A DNA stretch of 56,745 bases from NCBI RefSeq assembly GCF_013618865.1, contig NZ_JABSOE010000028.1:1-56745 (forward strand), written 5' to 3'. Source of the DNA: Phocaeicola faecicola (GTDB lineage Bacteria; Bacteroidota; Bacteroidia; Bacteroidales; Bacteroidaceae). Shown here in pieces: positions 8,638 to 18,110 of this stretch; positions within the stretch are counted from its first letter, which is position 1, and each line of letters starts with the position of its first letter. The notes beneath the pieces are model-generated. The model was not told the DNA's origin and made no database searches. It was given only the letters and a program-made list of their open reading frames with translations. The translations under genes and the position numbers were made by a program.

Positions 8638-11600
8638 TCAACGGACAGTCATCGTTCCCCCTTCGGTATGCGATTCAAATTCGGGAGCATATGCCGACTG
8701 CACCGAGGCCGTTCCCATCCGGTAAGTTCCGGCACGGTCCACGCTCACCTCATACTCAATCGTATAAGTGCCCTTCGGGAGATAATCGATGAAGAAGCAG
8801 GAAGCCGCATCCCGGTTTACCTGATAATAGCCGATGCCCTTTCCCCAGCGATATCCCGACAACTGCTGCAGCGGTTCCATACAAGCCGGACGCTCGTCGC
8901 GTACCTGTACGAAATCCATGTTCCGGTCGGTCTGCAGGGTAAGCCGCACCGTCAGCCGGTCGCCGACCTTCCATTCCTCCGTTTCCTCCACCGGTTTGCC
9001 CGCTTTCAGGAATGTCCGGCGGATGGTCAGTCCCTTGCCTGCTGCCGGACGGATCCAGTCCATATCCTCCTGATATTGCAGATACAAGGCCGCCCAGGCC
9101 GTCTGACTGCCCCGGTGTGTCAGGGTAACGGTCTCAGGAATCTCCTTCTTGCCGCTCCAGCTCTCCTTCGCATAGCCCAGCGCATCCTCCGGCGTACGGA
9201 TCACCTTTCCGTCGGCCACCGCTTCCAGGGAACCGCTTTCCTCCAGCGGATTACTTCCGAAGCAGAGGAAGGCATATACCGCATCGGCCGTAGCAATCGG
9301 AGTGTCCCAGACCTGCGTCTGCTTCTGCTTGAGCAACCACAGTTTCATGTCATCGAGCAGTTGCTCGTCCGGAGCCAACCGGCAGATAGCCTCCATGGCC
9401 GCCACCTGCGTAGGAATCCGGTAACTGTTCCAGGATGAAGGCGCCTTCGGAGAATCGAAGTAACTGCCCATCTCCGGAGTGCGTACCAGATACTCCTTGA
9501 TAGAACGTACCAGCACATCTGCCTCCTTCCGTTCGCCTGCCCGAGCCAGGATCTGTGCAATCAAGGCCTTTTCATATAAGGTATAACGTGCCGAACGCTG
9601 CTTCAGGAACTCCGTCAGGTAACGGTTGACTGCCGCATCGGCCTGTCCGCGAGCCAGGTCGTCCACGGCACAGATGTACAGATAACGCACCGTCTGGTCG
9701 CCCAGGCTTACCTGCTTCCGGTCGTACTTCTTCTCGTTCCGCTTCAGGTCGTCATACTGCTTCTGAACCTCCGCCTTCAGGTAACCCAGTGCCTTGCAGT
9801 ACATCGGTTCCACCTCCGGAGCCAAATCCAGCTGCATCGTCCGCAGACGCGCCAGCAGTTCCACCACCTGTGTCGTCATATAACGGCTGCCCGACATTCC
9901 CTGGTACCATCCCCAGGAGCCGTCGGCCAACTGCAGTGCAGCCAGTTTACCGACCAGCGTCCGCTCCTGCTGCGCCATCCGGTTCAGGTCGAACAGACTC
10001 TTCAGCCGACGCTTCTGTTCCTGCTCTCCGGCAGCCTCTGCCAGCCACGGAGTCTCCCGCAACAACAGGTTCTTCACCTCCTGATTCTGCTCCAGCCGGC
10101 TCCACCACAGTTCCGGACTGTCCGGCTGTGCGTTCCACATCTCTACTACCTTCCGGATGCGCGGATTCCGCTCACAGATACCTGCAGCTACCCGCTGTGC
10201 GTAATAAGCCGCAGCCCAGGAGAAGGCATCCTCTTCCAACGGATTACCCAATACCGGCAAGGCCTGTACCACATACCACTGCGGATTGGCCGTCAGTTCC
10301 AGGGTCAGGCGGTGTCCCGAAGCCGTCCGACTTCCACCGTCGGCCCAGACACCGGTCTGTATCACCGTATCCCCTTCTTCACGCAACTGCAGCGGCCGTG
10401 TCTCCGTTACCCACTGACGGGCAGACAGGACCGGAAGATAATGCTGTTCCCCGTCACTGAAGGCTCCGGCCTCTGCCGTCATCCGGCAAACCAGCACCTC
10501 GTATTCCTCCGGAATCCGGCAACGGAACGATACCGTACCGGTCTGCGATTCACCCACCGTGAACGGTTGTGCTGCCTCATAAACCGGCTTTTCTGTCACC
10601 GGGTCGTAGAGACAGATGCGTGCCTGTCCGGCTACCTCCTCCATCGACAGGTTGACGAGCGAAGCCACCAGCACAGTCTCATCTCCCTTCCGCACGAAGC
10701 GAGGCAGGTTCGGCTGAACCATAAAAGGTTTGGAAGCCACCGACTTGTCTTTACACAGACCGTAATCGAGGACCTTCGTATGAGCCAGTCCCAGGAAACG
10801 CCATTCCGTCAGTGCATCGGGCACCTGGAACTTCAGGCTCACCCTGCCCAGCGAATCGGTATGCAGGTTCGGATAGAAGAAAGCCGTCTCCGCAAAATTC
10901 TCGCGCAACGGGAAAGCCGGAGCAGCCTCTCCGGTACCGGCATCGGCCACCACCTCATTCTCCATCAGTACGGCATCCTTCATCTCTACGGCTCCTGACG
11001 CAGCCTTGTACATCCGGTTCATTCCCGGCTGATAGTTCACCTCTACCGCAGGTGCCGACTCTTCCCGACTGTACAGCACCTGTTCTCCATAATACCAGTT
11101 CGGACGCAGGTCGACCAGCCGGCTGTACTTGCCGTTCAGCAAATCCATACCGTTGGTAACAAGGATGTATGGGAACTCGGCCGAAAGCCACATCCGCTGA
11201 TACTCGTACGAACTTCCCGTATACACATAAGGTACCCGACGGGGGAAATACAGATTGAAATACCAGTCGTGCTGCTTCAGGCGGTCGAGAGAAGCATCGT
11301 ACAAGGTAGCCATCACATTGGCCCTTACCGGCTTACCGCTCCGGTCGGATACCCGCAATACCCATTCCTCCAGACTGCCCGGAGTCAGTCGGTCGCGGAA
11401 TACCTCCCACTTCACCTCCAGTCCCTTGTCCGGCTCGGGACGGGTTATTGAATGCTGCGAGACATACAACTCGTTTTTCCGGAAAAAGGCCAGGCTCACC
11501 GTAATGCCGTCTCCATACTCCTTCCGGTAAGGGAAGGACAGACACTTCATCTCCCCGTTCAGCCAAATCCGCTGAGAGTCAATGCGCCGGTCGCCGCTGT

Positions 11601-14280
11601 ACACATCCATGAGCAAATACACCTCACGCTCGGAAGTGCCGACAAAAATCCTTGCCGGTCGGGAAGCCTCGAAGGTATTGCCATCCGGATAGAACCAGGC
11701 CACCGTATCCACCGGCAACTGCCGGTCGTTCTCGGAGAACAGACAGAAAGACTTGGACTCACTCACCTTCCGGCCCTGTTCGTCGACCGCCTCCACCTCT
11801 AGCAGATACTTTCCGGAAGACAGTTGCCTCATCCATCCGGGAGTAAAGGAAGTTCCCGAAACCGACTTACCTTCCTGCACCGTCCGGACTTTCTTTCCCT
11901 GACGGTCCAACGCATATACCCGGTAAACTACCTCTACCGAAACCGGCTGGCGGTTCAGGTTCAGGGCCTGGAACTCCAGCGTAGTCCCTTTTTCACGCAG
12001 AACAACTGCCCCGGACCTTCCACGCTCCTCCAGTCCGTGGATTTCCAGTCCCAGCGACTGCTTGCCCAAAGGCAGACTGTATTCTCCCTGACGCGTTTCT
12101 CCCGAGCCGCTGGTCACCGTAGCCTCCGCACGATAGACCTGATAGCCGAAGAGTCCCCTTTCCTGCTCCGCCCGACCGGAAGGAGTCAGACAGAAAGGCA
12201 GAGTAAATGCCCCGTCCGCGTCCGTTGTCAGTTCGCCGGACGCAATCTCCTCCTCCGAAGAAGCCGGTCCCCTGAACCAAGTCATGTCCGAACGGGTAAT
12301 CCGGTACCTGACGGTTGCCATGCGCACCGGTGCACCGGCAAATGTCCGTGCCGTAGCCTGAAGTACGACCGAATCGCCGGCGGCATAGGCCTTCTCATAA
12401 GGCTTGAACACCACCTCGAAAGTCGGACGCTTGTATTCCTCCACCTGAATCATGCGGGAGGCGTTCATGCACGAAAGATAATAATGCCCCGGCATCAGGT
12501 CTTCGGGTAAGACCAGCCCGGCCGACCATACCCCGTACTCATCGGTTGCCACCTCACATTCCCGGAGGGTCTTGCCGTCAGCATAGAGGCGCAACTGCTG
12601 CCTTACTCCAGGCAATACCTTGACCTCATCGCCCGACTGTCCGTAACAAATGCCCGATACAAAGACCGTCTGTCCCGGACGGTACAAGGCACGGTCGGTA
12701 AACAGGCTCACCGTCTCCTTTCTGAGTTCAGTCTCTCCGGCAGACACCCATCCGCCCGAATTCCGCAGCGGAGAAAGATACATAAAATCGTTTCCTGCCG
12801 TACGGACATTGCCATACAGCGTCCGGTTGTCCGGGAAACGGACCACCACACTGCCGGAAGCATCGGTCTTCCAGGCCTGATAAGGCCGATAATTTTCCTT
12901 ATCTCCCCGCACATAGGTTGCAATCTCCACTCCCGCCAGCGGCTTTCCGCTCATCCGGTCGACGGCTATCAGTTCCCGCTCCGTATAGGAAACCGGCAGG
13001 GTCAGCAACTGATAGGGAGATACAAAGAGCGGAGTATAGGAAATTCCCTCCTCCGTACCGTCGGGCACCAGTTTCAGCAGATAGATTCCGGCCTCGGGCA
13101 AAGTATAATGCAACACCGTATCGGCTGTCTGATAATCGGGAGTCGCGGCCAGGGCAAAATGCGTACTGCTCACCTTCTTCCCCGCCGTACGGAGTAATTT
13201 CTCATATTCCCCGCGTTTCCACAGGCGGGCATCCTCCGCCGGACTCAGGTTCAGCCGGTATGCCTCGAAACGAAAGCCCTTCAGGTTGGCATAACGGACC
13301 TTCACATCGGCTGCATATCCCGGATAGACGCACGGAATCTCGGTCCGCAACTGAGGCGCAGATATGGCCTTTTTCAAACTCCGGAGCGCCTGCGCAGCCT
13401 CTCCATCGGGATACTTCCGCAATCCCTCTTCCACCACCTGCATCGCCCGCAGCAATTCCGTGTGCTGCTGATAGTAATAAGCCAGTTTCACATAGACATC
13501 GGCACAGACCGGAACCCCGGCAAATGTGTCGGTCAGCTGCCACAGGCGGTTCATCAGTTCCTCCTGCGGAAGCCGGTACTGCTTCCACACCGAAGCCCGC
13601 TCATAACGGAACTGAAGCATAGCCAGTTCGGTAAGCAGCAAAGCCTGACGGTCGTTCCGCTCCGTATAAAAACCGGCCAGGTTACGGTACAGTTTCATAC
13701 ACTTGTCCGCCACCTCCTGCCTGCTGAAGAAGTCTCTCCGCGAAGAGAGGGCACGGATGGCCTGCCGTACCAGCAGGTCGTAAAAATTATCTCCAAAATA
13801 GGTAACACTCCATTCGCCGCTTTCCGTCATCGGCCGGAAGGTCCCGGCTGAAGTATTCCCCAGGACCTCCACCGGCTGCAACGAACGGTCGAAATACGCC
13901 ACCACCTCTCCGAAGTCCTTTTCCGCATCGGCCGCATACACCGTACCCAGCAGGCTGTTCAGCACCGCCTGCCCCACTGTATCCGTCTCCCGGGCAGCCC
14001 ATTCCTTCAGTTTCTTACGCTCCACCGGAATACTGTCGGGGGTCAGTTCCCCCTGTATATATCCCCGCATACAGAATGCCTTCATCATTTCCGGCAGATT
14101 CCCCTCTGCCTCCGCTTTCCGGCAAATCTCTCCCAGCACCTTCAGCTGCGACTGCGGCAAATCCTCTTTCTGTAAGGTTTCCACTTTTTCCCAAAGCTGA
14201 CTGTAACTCTGTGCGGCAACCGGACTCACTGCCAGTCCCCAGCCCAGCATCAGACACATCCATCGATATCGTCTTCGCAT
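8638..14280 (-). CDS. Alpha-2-macroglobulin family protein without thioester motif
   Basis: Very large secreted protein (1880 aa). ATG at 14280 is chosen over an upstream GTG (14286) because a near-perfect Shine-Dalgarno (AAGGAGGTGA) sits 5 nt before it. Signal peptide about 1-23 (SPVAA-Q). An N-terminal helical region (to about 300) is followed by macroglobulin MG domains; the MG2 hallmark 'TDRALYRPGQTVFVSG' is near residue 525, the A2M segment near 1130, and the terpenoid-cyclase-like helical domain after about 1340. In classical A2Ms a CxEQ thioester starts that last domain; here the equivalent site reads 'GNPLEEDAFSW' (near 1343), with no cysteine. It probably acts as a protease trap or structural envelope protein without covalent tethering. 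Bacteroidales encode such long forms; function untested. It lacks a partner such as PBP1C in this window. Confidence 0.85.
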   Translation of the reverse strand: MRRRYRWMCLMLGWGLAVSPVAAQSYSQLWEKVETLQKEDLPQSQLKVLGEICRKAEAEGNLPEMMKAFCMRGYIQGELTPDSIPVERKKLKEWAARETDTVGQAVLNSLLGTVYAADAEKDFGEVVAYFDRSLQPVEVLGNTSAGTFRPMTESGEWSVTYFGDNFYDLLVRQAIRALSSRRDFFSRQEVADKCMKLYRNLAGFYTERNDRQALLLTELAMLQFRYERASVWKQYRLPQEELMNRLWQLTDTFAGVPVCADVYVKLAYYYQQHTELLRAMQVVEEGLRKYPDGEAAQALRSLKKAISAPQLRTEIPCVYPGYAADVKVRYANLKGFRFEAYRLNLSPAEDARLWKRGEYEKLLRTAGKKVSSTHFALAATPDYQTADTVLHYTLPEAGIYLLKLVPDGTEEGISYTPLFVSPYQLLTLPVSYTERELIAVDRMSGKPLAGVEIATYVRGDKENYRPYQAWKTDASGSVVVRFPDNRTLYGNVRTAGNDFMYLSPLRNSGGWVSAGETELRKETVSLFTDRALYRPGQTVFVSGICYGQSGDEVKVLPGVRQQLRLYADGKTLRECEVATDEYGVWSAGLVLPEDLMPGHYYLSCMNASRMIQVEEYKRPTFEVVFKPYEKAYAAGDSVVLQATARTFAGAPVRMATVRYRITRSDMTWFRGPASSEEEIASGELTTDADGAFTLPFCLTPSGRAEQERGLFGYQVYRAEATVTSGSGETRQGEYSLPLGKQSLGLEIHGLEERGRSGAVVLREKGTTLEFQALNLNRQPVSVEVVYRVYALDRQGKKVRTVQEGKSVSGTSFTPGWMRQLSSGKYLLEVEAVDEQGRKVSESKSFCLFSENDRQLPVDTVAWFYPDGNTFEASRPARIFVGTSEREVYLLMDVYSGDRRIDSQRIWLNGEMKCLSFPYRKEYGDGITVSLAFFRKNELYVSQHSITRPEPDKGLEVKWEVFRDRLTPGSLEEWVLRVSDRSGKPVRANVMATLYDASLDRLKQHDWYFNLYFPRRVPYVYTGSSYEYQRMWLSAEFPYILVTNGMDLLNGKYSRLVDLRPNWYYGEQVLYSREESAPAVEVNYQPGMNRMYKAASGAVEMKDAVLMENEVVADAGTGEAAPAFPLRENFAETAFFYPNLHTDSLGRVSLKFQVPDALTEWRFLGLAHTKVLDYGLCKDKSVASKPFMVQPNLPRFVRKGDETVLVASLVNLSMEEVAGQARICLYDPVTEKPVYEAAQPFTVGESQTGTVSFRCRIPEEYEVLVCRMTAEAGAFSDGEQHYLPVLSARQWVTETRPLQLREEGDTVIQTGVWADGGSRTASGHRLTLELTANPQWYVVQALPVLGNPLEEDAFSWAAAYYAQRVAAGICERNPRIRKVVEMWNAQPDSPELWWSRLEQNQEVKNLLLRETPWLAEAAGEQEQKRRLKSLFDLNRMAQQERTLVGKLAALQLADGSWGWYQGMSGSRYMTTQVVELLARLRTMQLDLAPEVEPMYCKALGYLKAEVQKQYDDLKRNEKKYDRKQVSLGDQTVRYLYICAVDDLARGQADAAVNRYLTEFLKQRSARYTLYEKALIAQILARAGERKEADVLVRSIKEYLVRTPEMGSYFDSPKAPSSWNSYRIPTQVAAMEAICRLAPDEQLLDDMKLWLLKQKQTQVWDTPIATADAVYAFLCFGSNPLEESGSLEAVADGKVIRTPEDALGYAKESWSGKKEIPETVTLTHRGSQTAWAALYLQYQEDMDWIRPAAGKGLTIRRTFLKAGKPVEETEEWKVGDRLTVRLTLQTDRNMDFVQVRDERPACMEPLQQLSGYRWGKGIGYYQVNRDAASCFFIDYLPKGTYTIEYEVSVDRAGTYRMGTASVQSAYAPEFESHTEGGTMTVR

Positions 14281-14293
14281 AGTCACCTCCTTT
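14281..14293 (-). promoter_or_regulatory. Unusually strong ribosome binding site
   Basis: On the minus strand AAAGGAGGTGACT directly precedes the ATG at 14280. Bacteroidales genes rarely carry full Shine-Dalgarno sequences, so this decides the start and suggests efficient initiation. Confidence 0.75.
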
Positions 14294-14296
14294 TTT

Positions 14297-14391
14297 AATG
14301 CATTACTTTTTCAAAATTCTTCACTCACTGAAACCGCCCGGCCACTGCACAGGCATACGCCCGGCACCAAGCTATATTAAAGTAATGCATT
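14297..14391. repeat. 13-bp perfect inverted repeat in the macroglobulin gene leader
   Basis: AATGCATTACTTT (14297-14309) is repeated inverted as AAAGTAATGCATT (14379-14391) 69 bp away, within the region upstream of the macroglobulin-like gene. Each arm contains the palindrome ATGCAT. It may be a long-range hairpin in the leader or a pair of operator half sites. Confidence 0.5.
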
Positions 14392-14460
14392 TTCTGTCAA
14401 AAGACGGGCACACAAACGATTAAAATAAGTAAAAACCATTTATTTTCTACCTAATAAGTG

Positions 14461-14468
14461 TATATTTG
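14461..14468 (+). promoter_or_regulatory. -7 promoter element of the membrane PH-like gene
   Basis: TATATTTG matches TAnnTTTG and lies 25 bp before the ATG at 14494. Confidence 0.6.
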
Positions 14469-14493
14469 TATAAATTCAACAAACTTGAATACC

Positions 14494-14937
14494 ATGAAAA
14501 AATCCCCACAGCAATTCCGTTTGATGAGCCGGTGGAAATACAGTCTTTATTTCTTCCTGCTCGCCAGTTTACTGTATGCAGTGTTTGCCCTCATTTTCTT
14601 TACCGCATACGATTTCCGGAATCCGGAAATTCTCATTTTCACCTACGGCAGTGCCTCCCTGCTGATTATTTTCCACCACAGCCGTACCTACTACACCTTC
14701 AGTCAGGGTTACCTGCATGTGCGTACTCCCAATTCCATGTTCTATACCCTGTCGGCAGCGGAAATCAAGGACATCCGGGTATTTGCATCGCCCCGCTTTC
14801 ACTTCAACGGACTGTATACCCTGAAAATCACCACCCGCAATCACAAACACCGTTATCTGTATCCCGAGAATCAGGAAGAACTGGTTGCATTGCTTCTGGA
14901 AAGCAATCCGGAGATTGCCCTCGAACGCACCAGATAA
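14494..14937 (+). CDS. Small membrane protein with bacterial PH-like domain
   Basis: 147 aa from the ATG at 14494; an upstream in-frame ATG at 14458 overlaps the promoter and is rejected. Two hydrophobic segments (about 17-37 and 45-60) are followed by a compact beta-rich domain of about 80 residues ('YTFSQGYLHVRTPNSMFYTL', then 'EIKDIRVF') that reads like a bacterial pleckstrin-homology (bPH) fold. No enzymatic motif. Role unknown, probably an inner-membrane accessory protein. It stands alone between the divergent macroglobulin gene and the metal operon. Confidence 0.7.
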   Translation: MKKSPQQFRLMSRWKYSLYFFLLASLLYAVFALIFFTAYDFRNPEILIFTYGSASLLIIFHHSRTYYTFSQGYLHVRTPNSMFYTLSAAEIKDIRVFASPRFHFNGLYTLKITTRNHKHRYLYPENQEELVALLLESNPEIALERTR

Positions 14938-15023
14938 CGATACCAAGGTGAGGCATACCGTAAGCCTCCCTTTTGTCATTGAATATTTTACTTAATTTTA
15001 TAAATATCAGAATAAAAAATCCA

Positions 15024-15043
15024 AATACCTTCATTCAGGTATT
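15024..15043. promoter_or_regulatory. Palindromic candidate operator of the metal-uptake operon
   Basis: AATACCT, a 6-bp spacer, then AGGTATT: a perfect 7-6-7 palindrome that touches the -33 TTG of the operon promoter. Position and symmetry suit a dimeric repressor. The repressor is unknown. Confidence 0.5.
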
Positions 15044-15073
15044 GTCACATTTAGAAGGGAAATGCTATCTTTG
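15042..15073 (+). promoter_or_regulatory. Promoter of the metal-uptake operon
   Basis: -33 TTG at 15042-15044 and -7 TATCTTTG at 15066-15073, separated by 21 bp, fit the Bacteroidales sigma factor pattern. The start site would be near 15080. Confidence 0.65.
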
Positions 15074-15102
15074 TACTTATTACAATCATAAAAACCGGAG
15101 AT

Positions 15103-15414
15103 ATGCAGCTACCAAAAACAAGAATAATATCGTATTTTTTACTGATGGTTTTTGCTTCCTTCTTTATCATGAAAGGACTGCACTTCCATCAAGATGGCTG
15201 TAATTATGCATCTCATGAAAAGTCTTCGGTTGTAAACTCCTCTTCCAAATGTCCGATATGTGATTTCATACTCTCTGCAACCGTTGAACCAACTGTTGCT
15301 TGTTTGAATTTCACTCTACAGACAAAGAATATTCAGTATTTCATTCTGCCGGAGCAGATTTTCTTCACCTATATCTGCTCCTTTTACCTGCGAGGCCCTC
15401 CCCATATGTCTTGA
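15103..15414 (+). CDS. Small DUF2946-like protein with Cys/His motif
   Basis: 103-aa protein with an N-terminal hydrophobic segment (about 10-24), then 'LHFHQDGCN' and 'CPICDF', and ending in 'RGPP'. This layout (signal/anchor, H-x-H, CPxC, terminal RGPP) recalls DUF2946-type proteins often found next to TonB receptors for copper or zinc. The His and Cys residues suggest metal contact. First gene of a three-gene operon; its stop is immediately before the receptor's upstream region. Assignment to DUF2946 is by eye. Confidence 0.65.
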   Translation: MQLPKTRIISYFLLMVFASFFIMKGLHFHQDGCNYASHEKSSVVNSSSKCPICDFILSATVEPTVACLNFTLQTKNIQYFILPEQIFFTYICSFYLRGPPHMS

Positions 15415-15468
15415 TTGTATACACTTACTTATCAAGATATTAAAATCATTTTCTTACTAAACTTATTT

Positions 15469-17637
15469 ATGTATATCAAGCAAATGTTTGGTATGCTTGG
15501 AATATGTCATGTCTTTTCACTGACGGCACAGACAAAGAATGATTCTATTAACAGTATCATTCTAGAGGAAGTGGTAGTGCAAGAGACAAGGAGACGCATG
15601 TATGAAAAGAAGACTAGCCTGCCGGTCGTGAAACTAACCCCCAAAGACCTGGAAGGCTTCTCTCCCACCAATTTTGTGCATACACTGACCAAAATTCCAG
15701 GCATACAATCTATGGATATTGGGGCTGGTTTCTCAAAACCGGTCATCAGAGGTATGGCTTTCAACCGCATTGCCGTGTCCGAAAATGGAATAAAACAGGA
15801 AGGACAACAATGGGGAGCAGACCACGGTCTGGAAATCGATGCCTTCAATGTAGAAGAAGTTAATGTAATCAAAGGGCCTTCCTCGCTCGCCTATGGAAGT
15901 GATGCGATTGGAGGGGCAATTGAAATATTGCCTGCTGTCCCCCCCGCAAAAGATTGCTTCCTGGGAGAATTCACAGGAACCGGAAGAACCGTGAACAACA
16001 TGATGGGAGGGTCAGTTATGCTGGGGCTGAAAAGACACCGGAACTTTATGAAGTTCAGGTATTCAGAAAAGCAATATGGAGACTACAAAATACCTGCCGA
16101 TACGATAGTTTACTTAACCCAGAAGATGCCTGTATATGGCGGTAAACTGAAAAATACAGCAGGCGTGGAACGTAATGCATCCATTTTTTATGATTACCGG
16201 TATAATCGGTATAAAATGAATGCCTCTGCCAGTAGTGTCTATCAAAAAATGGGGTTCTTCCCGGGTGCTCACGGCATCCCTGATATAAACCGTATCAAAG
16301 ACGATGAAAACAGTAGAAACATTGATTTCCCTTACAGTAAAGTGAATCATGTAAAATTATCTACCCACCAGCAGTTCGACTGGCATCCGTTTCAATTCGG
16401 TCTTGACCTGGGATATCAGTATAACCTGCGCGAAGAATGGAGTTATTTTCATACGCACTATGACAACCAGGCTCCTCCCTTGACAGATCCGGATAAAGAA
16501 CTGGAATTCCGGTTGTCCACTTTTAGCGGAACAGCTAAACTCAGGTGGCTGCCATCCACCATTATTAATTGTACGCTCGGATATGATTTCCAGATCCAGC
16601 GGAACACTATCGGAGGATATTCGTTCTTACTGCCCAGGTATGACCGCTTCACCTCCGCCTGTTTCTTTCTGGGTTCCTACAGTCCTTCCAATACGCTTCA
16701 TATCACTGGAGGTATCCGGTACGATTGGGGGTATATGAACGTACAGGCTTTTGAAGACAAATATCTGGCAGACTACCTGAACGAACAAGGTTACCCTGAC
16801 ACGGAAATCGAAGCCTATCGATGGAGAAGCAACCGGGTGGAAAGACGGTTCAATGACTTCTCTTTTTCTTTGGGGATGGTATGGTTTCCAGATGGAGGAC
16901 GACAACATCTTTTAAAAATGAATATCGGCAGAAGCTTCCGTTTGCCTTCGGCCAATGAACTGTCTTCCAACGGAGTTCATCACGGTACCTTCAGACATGA
17001 ACAAGGAGATGCCAGTCTGGCATCAGAAAGTGGCTGGCAGGCAGACATATCCTATTCATACCGTCCTCACGGAAATGTGGAGTTACACCTCTCTCCTTTT
17101 GTTAGTCTGTATGATAATTACATCTTCTTGACCCCCACAGGAGAATGGTCTGTCTTGCCTCATGCGGGGCAGATATACAGATACCATAATGCAAGGGCTG
17201 TTTTCTGTGGAGGAGAAATGGATGTGAAAGTGTATCTGCCCGGCAACCTCTCCTATCAGTTGAAAGGCCAGTATGTGTACACTTATAATCTGGATGAGCA
17301 TACAGCGCTTAGCTTTTCTCCACAGCCAATTGTGAACAACGTAATAGCATGGCATTACAAAAAATTCCGTGTTCATGCGGAAGTGGAAAATATATTGCCC
17401 CAGCATTGGATAGCACGAAATGAGGTTCCCACACCAGGAAGTACCCTTTTGCATACCGGAGTCCGGTTTTTTATCCCTTTTCGACAAACAAAAATACAAT
17501 GTCTGGCCAGTATACGCAATATACTGAACACAAGGTATTACAACCATCTCAGCTATTACAGAAGAATTGAAATACCTGAAGCCGGAAGAAATATAGAAAT
17601 AACAATCAGAATACCTTTTAAAAAGAATTTTATATGA
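15469..17637 (+). CDS. TonB-dependent outer membrane receptor, probable metal uptake
   Basis: Outer-membrane beta-barrel receptor energised by TonB. About 722 aa from ATG 15469, where 'GICHVFSLTAQ' forms a signal peptide; a TTG at 15415 is an alternative start. Plug domain about 30-150 with 'FVHTLTKIPGIQSMDIG' and 'VNVIKGPSSLAYGSDAIGGAI', then a barrel ending in an aromatic-rich strand. The plug stretch 'GIKQEGQQWGADHGLEID' is typical of receptors linked to zinc or copper rather than SusC sugar receptors; no SusD partner is present. It overlaps the next His-rich lipoprotein gene by 4 bp. The operon is visibly more A/T-rich than its neighbours, suggesting transfer. Zn versus Cu cannot be decided from sequence. 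Confidence 0.82.
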   Translation: MYIKQMFGMLGICHVFSLTAQTKNDSINSIILEEVVVQETRRRMYEKKTSLPVVKLTPKDLEGFSPTNFVHTLTKIPGIQSMDIGAGFSKPVIRGMAFNRIAVSENGIKQEGQQWGADHGLEIDAFNVEEVNVIKGPSSLAYGSDAIGGAIEILPAVPPAKDCFLGEFTGTGRTVNNMMGGSVMLGLKRHRNFMKFRYSEKQYGDYKIPADTIVYLTQKMPVYGGKLKNTAGVERNASIFYDYRYNRYKMNASASSVYQKMGFFPGAHGIPDINRIKDDENSRNIDFPYSKVNHVKLSTHQQFDWHPFQFGLDLGYQYNLREEWSYFHTHYDNQAPPLTDPDKELEFRLSTFSGTAKLRWLPSTIINCTLGYDFQIQRNTIGGYSFLLPRYDRFTSACFFLGSYSPSNTLHITGGIRYDWGYMNVQAFEDKYLADYLNEQGYPDTEIEAYRWRSNRVERRFNDFSFSLGMVWFPDGGRQHLLKMNIGRSFRLPSANELSSNGVHHGTFRHEQGDASLASESGWQADISYSYRPHGNVELHLSPFVSLYDNYIFLTPTGEWSVLPHAGQIYRYHNARAVFCGGEMDVKVYLPGNLSYQLKGQYVYTYNLDEHTALSFSPQPIVNNVIAWHYKKFRVHAEVENILPQHWIARNEVPTPGSTLLHTGVRFFIPFRQTKIQCLASIRNILNTRYYNHLSYYRRIEIPEAGRNIEITIRIPFKKNFI

Positions 17638-18083
17638 AAACAAGAATCTATACCATAGTAGCTTTATCTGGAATGTTGTTTGTAACCGCTTGTTCAAAAG
17701 AAAATCTCAAATCAGATGTGACCAAACCTGTCATTGAACTGATTTCACCACAAGAAGATGAAACTCTTCAGATAGGCAATGCACATGGAGTTCATTTTGA
17801 GATGAAACTTTCCGATGACCATGCGCTTAAAAGTTATAAATTAAATATTCATAGCAATTTTGACGGCCATGAGCATCATACACATAGCCGAACAATTCAG
17901 ACCGTTGATTTTAAATTTGATAAAGTGTATGATGTCAGTGGACTTAAAAACACCACCGTACATCATCATGACATTGTAATTCCGGAAAATGCCACTCCTG
18001 GAAATTATCATTTAATGGTTTTCTGCACAGATGAAGCAGGAAACGAAGCAATCGTCGCCCGAGATATCATATTGATCAAGTAA
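17634..18083 (+). CDS. His-rich DUF4625 lipoprotein
   Basis: 149-aa lipoprotein; signal peptide with the modified Cys at residue 20 (FVTAC). The mature part is an Ig-like DUF4625 domain ('KPVIELISPQEDETLQIG' at the front) rich in histidine: 'GHEHHTHSR' and 'VHHHD'. Together with the overlapping receptor gene (4 bp) it likely binds Zn or Cu at the surface or in the periplasm and hands it to the receptor. Family known, function inferred. Confidence 0.78.
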   Translation: MKTRIYTIVALSGMLFVTACSKENLKSDVTKPVIELISPQEDETLQIGNAHGVHFEMKLSDDHALKSYKLNIHSNFDGHEHHTHSRTIQTVDFKFDKVYDVSGLKNTTVHHHDIVIPENATPGNYHLMVFCTDEAGNEAIVARDIILIK

Positions 18084-18110
18084 AATGACTTCACTTTGAA
18101 AAAAAGCACA

